A stretch of DNA of 64,000 nucleotides, taken from Cedecea selenatireducens. GTDB lineage: Bacteria; Pseudomonadota; Gammaproteobacteria; Enterobacterales; Enterobacteriaceae. The number at the start of each line of letters is the position of its first letter. Positions within the stretch are counted from its first letter, which is position 1. The notes beneath the pieces are model-generated. The model made no database searches. It had not been told where the DNA came from and worked only from the letters and a program-made list of their open reading frames with translations. Made by a program: the position numbers and the translations under genes. Positions 59,446 through 64,000 of the stretch are shown here, in pieces. The stretch covers positions 124,001 through 188,000 of the forward strand of contig NZ_JBHIKW010000006.1 in NCBI RefSeq assembly GCF_042138895.1, in the 5' to 3' direction.

Positions 59446-60051
59446 GTGAAAAAAAGTTTGCTTCTCTCTCTTCTGCTGGTGGCTCAGGCGACCGGCGCGG
59501 TGACGCTGGATGAAATCCAAAAGCGTTTTGCCGCTGCGCCCGTTATGCGGGCTCAGTTTGAGCAGGAGCGCCAGATAAAAGGCATGGCCCAGCCGCTGCA
59601 TTCCAGCGGGCGAGTCGTGGTAGCGAAGAATAAAGGGCTGTGGTGGCAGCAGCGTCAGCCTTTCCCGATGCGGCTGATCGTGGGCGATAACCGCATGGTG
59701 CAGGTGATGGGTAACCAGCCTCCTCAGGCCATTACGGCACAGAGTAACCCGCAAATGTTCCAGTTCAACCAGCTGTTGCGCACGCTGTTTTATATCGACC
59801 GTAAAACGCTGGAGAAAGACTTCATCAGTGAATTTTCCGATCTCGGACAGGGGAAATGGCGGCTGGTGTTGATTCCCTCTGATGAAACGCTTAGCGGACT
59901 GTTCCGCTCCATAACGCTTTATGGCGAGAAGTCTCTCGATCGTGTTGAGCTTCACGACGTTGAGGAGGACTCGACGGAGATAACCTTCAGCCATTATCAG
60001 CCAGAACCCCACAAACTTACCCCGGAAGAGCGCAAACGCTTTGTCTTCTGA
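59446..60051 (+). CDS. LolA-like outer-membrane lipoprotein carrier
   Basis: A LolA/YeeZ-type periplasmic carrier fold (LolA_like), 201 residues from GTG 59446, which gives a signal peptide (KKSLLLSLLLVAQATGA, cut before VTL). The frame is open 18 codons upstream but lacks a signal. Motifs include AQFEQERQIKGMAQPLHSSGRVV and GLWWQQRQPFPMRL. The stop overlaps the AcpT-like gene by 11 bp. In aryl-polyene and other polyketide-like clusters such LolA-like genes accompany AcpT-type transferases; the rest of such a cluster is not here. Confidence 0.8.
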   Translation: MKKSLLLSLLLVAQATGAVTLDEIQKRFAAAPVMRAQFEQERQIKGMAQPLHSSGRVVVAKNKGLWWQQRQPFPMRLIVGDNRMVQVMGNQPPQAITAQSNPQMFQFNQLLRTLFYIDRKTLEKDFISEFSDLGQGKWRLVLIPSDETLSGLFRSITLYGEKSLDRVELHDVEEDSTEITFSHYQPEPHKLTPEERKRFVF

Positions 60052-60664
60052 TGCACATTACCGGCTTGCCGTGGGGAGAGTAGGGCACCTTTGCGATCCG
60101 CAATCCGTGGAGCGCTGGCTGTCGGAGGCGCTGATCGCTATGGCGCCACAGGGCGCGCGCCGCTCTGCATGGCTTGCCGGGCGAGTGCTTTTAGCGCAGC
60201 TGCTGGATAACGGCGCTTTGCCGCCGCTGCAAAACGGTTCTCACGGTAAACCCTGGCACCCGTATCTGCCTGAATTCAATATTTCTAACAGCGCCGACGC
60301 CGTTGCGGTACTGACGGGCAACAAGCCCGTTGGCTGCGACATGGAGCTGCTGCGCCCGCGTAAGCGCTGGCAGGCGGTGGCGAAGCACAGTTTTTCCCCG
60401 GCGCTTAATGACTGGCTGGAAGGGCTGCCTGAAGCGCAGCAGCTGACGGCATTCTGGCGTTTGTGGACGGCCCACGAAGCGGTCGTGAAGCAGCGGGGCG
60501 GGACGGTCTGGCAAATACCGGAGCTGTCGCTCCCGCTGGAAACGCTTTGCCCGTCGAACCTGCATTTGCAGCATATTACCTGCGGCGAATGGCTGATTGC
60601 CTGCTGTGGGTCTGAGGCGTTTGCAGCTGATTTTTCCGTAGAACGAGCGGTGGCTATCGGCTGA
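60041..60664 (+). CDS. AcpT-like 4'-phosphopantetheinyl transferase
   Basis: A 207-residue Sfp/AcpT-type transferase that would load phosphopantetheine on a carrier protein. Core motifs: FNISNS, GCDMELLRP (Mg-binding Asp100 and Glu102) and FWRLWTAHEAVVKQRGG (Glu146, Lys150). Two changes from the canonical motifs stand out: FNISNS in place of FNLSHS (His to Asn at 83) and HEA in place of KEA. The start is TTG 60041, overlapping the LolA-like stop. There is no ATG in this frame near the start; an ATG at 60051 is in another frame. Confidence 0.8.
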   Translation: MSSDAHYRLAVGRVGHLCDPQSVERWLSEALIAMAPQGARRSAWLAGRVLLAQLLDNGALPPLQNGSHGKPWHPYLPEFNISNSADAVAVLTGNKPVGCDMELLRPRKRWQAVAKHSFSPALNDWLEGLPEAQQLTAFWRLWTAHEAVVKQRGGTVWQIPELSLPLETLCPSNLHLQHITCGEWLIACCGSEAFAADFSVERAVAIG

Positions 60665-60707
60665 GTTTTTGATTGCGTTGTCGGCGGGCGGCGGCATAAT
60701 ACGTAAA

Positions 60708-60735
60708 ACTTAATTAGAACGATAACTATTGCTAT
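60708..60735 (+). promoter_or_regulatory. Possible Fur box before the FhuD-like gene
   Basis: TTAGAACGATAACTATTGCTATT resembles a degenerate Fur box close to the FhuD-like start; weaker than the one at 63571. Confidence 0.45.
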
Positions 60736-60739
60736 TTAT

Positions 60740-61621
60740 ATGGACGTTTCTCTCAGCCGTCGGCGTTTGCTGGCGCTTTCCGCTTTACTGCCTCTGGCCA
60801 CAATTTTTCCGGGCCGCGCCCAGGCGCAGCGTTTTGACCCAAGCCGTATTATTGCCCTGGAGTGGCGGCCGGTCGAAATGCTGCTGGCGCTCGGCATCAT
60901 GCCGCTGGCTATCGCCGATAAACGCAATTATCACCGCTGGGTTGGGGAGCCAAAGCTGCCTGATACCGTCGTTGACGTTGGGCTGCGAAACGAGCCTAAC
61001 CGCGAATTAATGCAGCGCCTCAACCCTTCGCTATTTCTAATCTCCAAAGGTTTTGGCCCCGCCGAGTCAGACTTAAAGCCAATCGCTCCCTGCTGGTCGA
61101 CGGCGTTCAATGACGCCAGCGGGCGCCCGTTGGCGCTGCTGGAGAAAGATTTAATCAGGCTCGGGCAGTTCCTGGGGCGCGAGCAACAGGCTGTCGAGCA
61201 TCTGGCACAGCTTCACCAGGGCATTGCTTCCACGCGTGAAAAACTCCCGTCTGACCCGAGGCCGCTGGTGATGTTCTCGTTTCTCGATAGCCGCCGGGTG
61301 ATGATTTTTGGCCGCAGCAGCCTGTTCAATGATTTGCTGGAGCGGCTGGGGATGCGCAATGCCTGGGACGGGAAAACCAATGCCTGGGGGAGTGCCGTGG
61401 TGGGGATTGAAACGCTGGTCAGGCTGGAGAATGTCACGGCGCTGTGTTTTATGCATGGCGACGACGATCCGGTGAAAACGGTGGCGAAATCTGCGCTATG
61501 GCAGGTGATGCCCTTTGTTCGTGACGGGCAGCTGCATCTGCTGCCTGCGGTATGGTTTTACGGCGGCAGTTTCTCGGCGCTGCGTTTCTGCCAGCTCTTG
61601 CCGGAGGCACTGTGCGCATAA
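60740..61621 (+). CDS. FhuD-like hydroxamate siderophore-binding protein (Tat)
   Basis: A 293-residue periplasmic binding protein with a Tat signal (SRRRLLALSALLPLATIFPGRAQA, twin Arg at 7-9). The sequence RIIALEWRPVEMLLALGIMPLAIADKRNYHRWVGEPKLPDTVVDVGLRNEPNRELMQRLNPSL is the pattern of FhuD, which binds ferric hydroxamates such as ferrichrome and aerobactin. It overlaps the FhuB-like start by 10 bp. An FhuC-type ATPase is not found nearby. Confidence 0.88.
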   Translation: MDVSLSRRRLLALSALLPLATIFPGRAQAQRFDPSRIIALEWRPVEMLLALGIMPLAIADKRNYHRWVGEPKLPDTVVDVGLRNEPNRELMQRLNPSLFLISKGFGPAESDLKPIAPCWSTAFNDASGRPLALLEKDLIRLGQFLGREQQAVEHLAQLHQGIASTREKLPSDPRPLVMFSFLDSRRVMIFGRSSLFNDLLERLGMRNAWDGKTNAWGSAVVGIETLVRLENVTALCFMHGDDDPVKTVAKSALWQVMPFVRDGQLHLLPAVWFYGGSFSALRFCQLLPEALCA

Positions 61622-63549
61622 TCCTTCTTTTACTCTGTGCCTTCACGCTGTTTTTGACCGGCTACAACTTTCAGCAAATGCTGCCCGCAGGCCTTTGGTG
61701 GCAGGCGATAACCCTACCGCAGGTCACCGATGTTTCGCAGATGCTTTTTCATTACAGCCTGCTGCCGCGAACAACGCTGGCGCTGCTCACCGGTGCCGGG
61801 CTGGCGCTGGCCGGCTGTCTGTTTCAGCATATCCTGCGTAACCCTCTGGCCGAACCGGCAACCCTGGGCGTTGCGGCCGGGGCGCAGCTGGGCCTGACCC
61901 TTGCGACGCTTTTTCTGGCGGGGGCAGGGGAAACCGGCAGGCAGCTTGCGGCGCTGGCAGGCGCAATGGTCGTAGGCAGCATTGTGCTGGGTGCCGCCTG
62001 GGGCAAGCGTATGTCGCCGGTCACGCTGATCCTTGCCGGGCTTGTGCTGGGACTGTATTGCGGCGCGGTGAAAAGCTTCCTCGTACTGTTCAATCATGAA
62101 CGCCTGCAAAACCTGTTTATCTGGAGCAGCGGGATGCTGAACCAGTATGACTGGGCGGGCGTGGAGTTTCTCTGGCCAAGGCTGCTGGCCGGGCTGGTAC
62201 TCATCGTATTGATGATTCGCCCCCTGGGCATGCTGGCATTAGATGACACGGTATTGCGCGGGCTGGGCATGAAGCTGGCATTGGTTAGAGTGGGCGGGCT
62301 GTTTCTGGCGCTGCTGCTGAGTTCGATGCTGGTCAGCGTGGTGGGCGTTATCGGGTTTATTGGCCTGTTTGCCCCGGTTTTGGCCGGGATGTTTGGCGTA
62401 AGGCGCCTGCTGCCTAAGCTTCTGGCTTCCATGGCGACCGGAGCCCTGTTGCTGCTCTTGAGCGATCAACTGGTTATCTGGCTTGGCAGCCACTGGCAGG
62501 AGCTGCCGACCGGGGCGGTGACGGCGCTGGTCGGTGCGCCGTTAATGCTGTGGCTATTACCTCGCCTGCGCCATCAGCGGCTTGCCGCCACTCAGGATGC
62601 CAGTATTGCCGCGGAACGCCGACTGTCACCCGGCACCGTGCTGCTGATGTGTGCTGCTTTACTGCTGGTCGCCTTACTGGCGCTGGGCGTGGGGCGAGAA
62701 AGCGCGGGCTGGTTTGTGGGCTTACAGGAAATGTGGCAGTGGCGCTGGCCGCGCGTGCTGTCGGCGATTGCCGCCGGGGCAATGCTTGCGGCGGCCGGAA
62801 CGCTGGTGCAGAAAATGACCGGTAATCCTATGGCCAGCCCCGAAGTGCTGGGCGTAAGTTCCGGGGCGGCCTGCGCCATCGTGTTATTGACGTTTCTTGT
62901 CCCCGGAGACGTAAGCGCGTGGCAGCTTCCGGCTGGTTTTGCCGGGGCGACGCTCACGCTGCTGGCGATGCTCGTTTTAGCCCGAACGGGGCTGGCACCG
63001 GGCCGGCTGCTGCTGACCGGCGTTGCGCTGAGTACGGTATTCGCCACGCTGCTTACGCTGTACCTGGCCAGCGGCGATCCTCGCAGCGGCGCGGTGCTGA
63101 CGTGGCTATCCGGCTCTACCTGGAAAGTCACCGGGCAACAGGCTTTGGTGAGCGGCGGCATGGCGCTGGTGCTGATAGGGCTTACGCCGCTGGTGCGTCG
63201 CTGGCTGACTATTCTGCCGCTGGGAGGCGAAGCCGCGCAGGCGCTTGGCGTGGCCCTGAGCCGCTCGCGTATCAGCATTTTGGTCCTTGCAGCCGGATTA
63301 GTTGCTGCCGCAACGTTATGCGTCGGGCCGCTGAGTTTTGTCGGTCTTATGGCTCCCCATATGGCAAGAATGCTCGGCTTCCGCCGCGCGGTGCCTCAGC
63401 TCGTGGTGGCGATAGCGCTAGGCGCAGGTCTGATGCTGGTGGCCGACTGGCTGGGCCGCAGTATTCTCTTCCCGTTCCAGATCCCCGCCGGGCTGTTGGC
63501 CACGCTCTGCGGTGCCCCGTACTTTATCTGGCTATTGCGTAAGGCGTAG
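61612..63549 (+). CDS. FhuB-like double-length siderophore permease
   Basis: A 645-residue permease made of two fused FecCD halves, as in FhuB. The start is GTG 61612 with GGAGG upstream, overlapping the FhuD-like stop. Each half has about ten helices, with the FecCD motifs LPRTTLALLTGAGLALAGCLFQHILRNPLAEPATLG in the first half and GNPMASPEVLGVSSGAA plus GPLSFVGLMAPHMARMLGF in the second. It would work with an FhuC ATPase encoded elsewhere or beyond the window. Confidence 0.9.
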   Translation: MRIILLLLCAFTLFLTGYNFQQMLPAGLWWQAITLPQVTDVSQMLFHYSLLPRTTLALLTGAGLALAGCLFQHILRNPLAEPATLGVAAGAQLGLTLATLFLAGAGETGRQLAALAGAMVVGSIVLGAAWGKRMSPVTLILAGLVLGLYCGAVKSFLVLFNHERLQNLFIWSSGMLNQYDWAGVEFLWPRLLAGLVLIVLMIRPLGMLALDDTVLRGLGMKLALVRVGGLFLALLLSSMLVSVVGVIGFIGLFAPVLAGMFGVRRLLPKLLASMATGALLLLLSDQLVIWLGSHWQELPTGAVTALVGAPLMLWLLPRLRHQRLAATQDASIAAERRLSPGTVLLMCAALLLVALLALGVGRESAGWFVGLQEMWQWRWPRVLSAIAAGAMLAAAGTLVQKMTGNPMASPEVLGVSSGAACAIVLLTFLVPGDVSAWQLPAGFAGATLTLLAMLVLARTGLAPGRLLLTGVALSTVFATLLTLYLASGDPRSGAVLTWLSGSTWKVTGQQALVSGGMALVLIGLTPLVRRWLTILPLGGEAAQALGVALSRSRISILVLAAGLVAAATLCVGPLSFVGLMAPHMARMLGFRRAVPQLVVAIALGAGLMLVADWLGRSILFPFQIPAGLLATLCGAPYFIWLLRKA

Positions 63550-63570
63550 CAGGTAACGATAATCACGATC

Positions 63571-63592
63571 AAAATCATAATCGTTCTCATTA
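63571..63592 (+). promoter_or_regulatory. Fur box before the TonB-dependent receptor
   Basis: AAAATCATAATCGTTCTCATTA, read on the minus strand as AATGAGAACGATTATGAT, matches the Fur consensus GATAATGATAATCATTATC well. It is about 30 bp before the receptor start. Confidence 0.7.
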
Positions 63593-63622
63593 TTGTATTT
63601 TGAATTTTACCAGGGACTTTAG

Positions 63623-64000
63623 ATGCCTCATCCATTTTCTCATCAGGCCGGGTTTAAAACTCGCCTGATTGCGGCGTTGATCGCTGCCGCTTGCCTGCCT
63701 GCGGTCGCCGCGACTCAGGCAGATACCCAACAAAAAACTGCCGCTAAAGAAGAGACCATTACCGTAACGGCTACCCCGGATAATCAGTTCAGCGCGGGCG
63801 GTAACGATCTGGTCCCGGCTTACCTGGAAGGGCAGGTAGCCAACGGCGGGCGCCTGGGTATGCTCGGTGAACAGGATGCGCGTAACGTGCCGTTTAACGT
63901 TATCGGCTATACCTCAAAAATGATTGAGGATAAGCAGGCCAATACTATCAGCGACATTATTCGCAACGACGCCACCGTGCAGCCCGTGCGCAGCTACGGT
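63623..64000 (+). CDS. TonB-dependent siderophore receptor, 3'-truncated by window edge
   Basis: The first 126 codons of a TonB-dependent outer-membrane receptor. A signal peptide (LIAALIAAACLPAVA) is followed by a TonB box (EETITVTATP) and the plug start VPFNVIGYTSKMIEDKQANTISDIIRNDATVQ. It is preceded by a Fur box and follows the FhuD/FhuB-like genes, so it likely brings in the same hydroxamate siderophore. The rest of the gene lies beyond the window. Confidence 0.88.
   Translation, partial: MPHPFSHQAGFKTRLIAALIAAACLPAVAATQADTQQKTAAKEETITVTATPDNQFSAGGNDLVPAYLEGQVANGGRLGMLGEQDARNVPFNVIGYTSKMIEDKQANTISDIIRNDATVQPVRSYG

Overview
The window reads as chromosomal DNA of a member of the Enterobacteriaceae. 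Long blocks keep the Escherichia/Klebsiella gene order: yccX-tusE-yccA-serT, agp-yccJ-wrbA-ymdF, rutR-putA-putP-efeUOB-phoH, and a serX-type tRNA-ghrA-ycdX-ycdY-ycdZ-csgGFED-csgBAC. Between them sit accessory blocks that differ from E. coli K-12. The genus cannot be fixed from sequence reading alone. No insertion sequence, phage, plasmid origin or CRISPR array was seen.

Layout: 1-3.5 kb, yccX (cut by the window edge), tusE, yccA, an OppA-type peptide-binding protein and tRNA-Ser(UGA). 3.5-11.3 kb, accessory block: a RamA/MarA-like regulator, a MipA/OmpV outer-membrane protein divergent from an AdeRS-like two-component system, an AHL-lactonase-like metallohydrolase with a divergent LysR regulator, and a BisC-type molybdoenzyme. 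11.3-20.3 kb, two convergent sugar operons: binding protein, ATPase, two permeases and a PfkB kinase on +; an MtnB-like protein, FGGY kinase and 2-hydroxyacid dehydrogenase on -. 20.5-24.8 kb, a Zur-box-preceded zinc-starvation operon: FolE2, gamma-carbonic-anhydrase-like protein and an FecBCDE-type importer. 24.9-28.2 kb, an SDR with its HxlR regulator, and a LysR gene divergent from a subclass B3 metallo-beta-lactamase homologue with the unusual R/Q/K metal-site residues.

28.3-42.6 kb is mostly core: agp (with a Pho box), yccJ, wrbA, ymdF, an EamA transporter, rutR without the rutA-G operon, an LprI-like protein, putA/putP with GTTGCA operators between them, and an intact efeUOB iron operon with a Fur box. 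A 54-bp tandem repeat separates efeB from phoH. 44.3-49.8 kb holds a complete chitobiose operon chbBCARFG with a ChiX sRNA decoy match between chbB and chbC. Next come ygbA with an NsrR-like operator and a pair of tRNA-Ser(GGA) genes, each with its own promoter and associated with 182-bp repeats that duplicate the tRNA 3' end. 51.5-58.9 kb: ghrA, ycdX, ycdY, ycdZ and both curli operons, with a CsgA that lacks most of the N-terminal secretion segment. 59-64 kb: a YmdA-like protein, an orphan LolA-like/AcpT-like pair and a Fur-type hydroxamate-siderophore uptake set (FhuD-like, FhuB-like and a truncated TonB receptor).

Functionally the window is rich in metal homeostasis (Zur operon, EfeUOB, Fhu-like uptake), envelope and surface functions (curli, MipA), carbon scavenging (Chb, sugar ABC, Put, OppA) and stress sensing (NsrR-YgbA, AdeRS-like, Pho).
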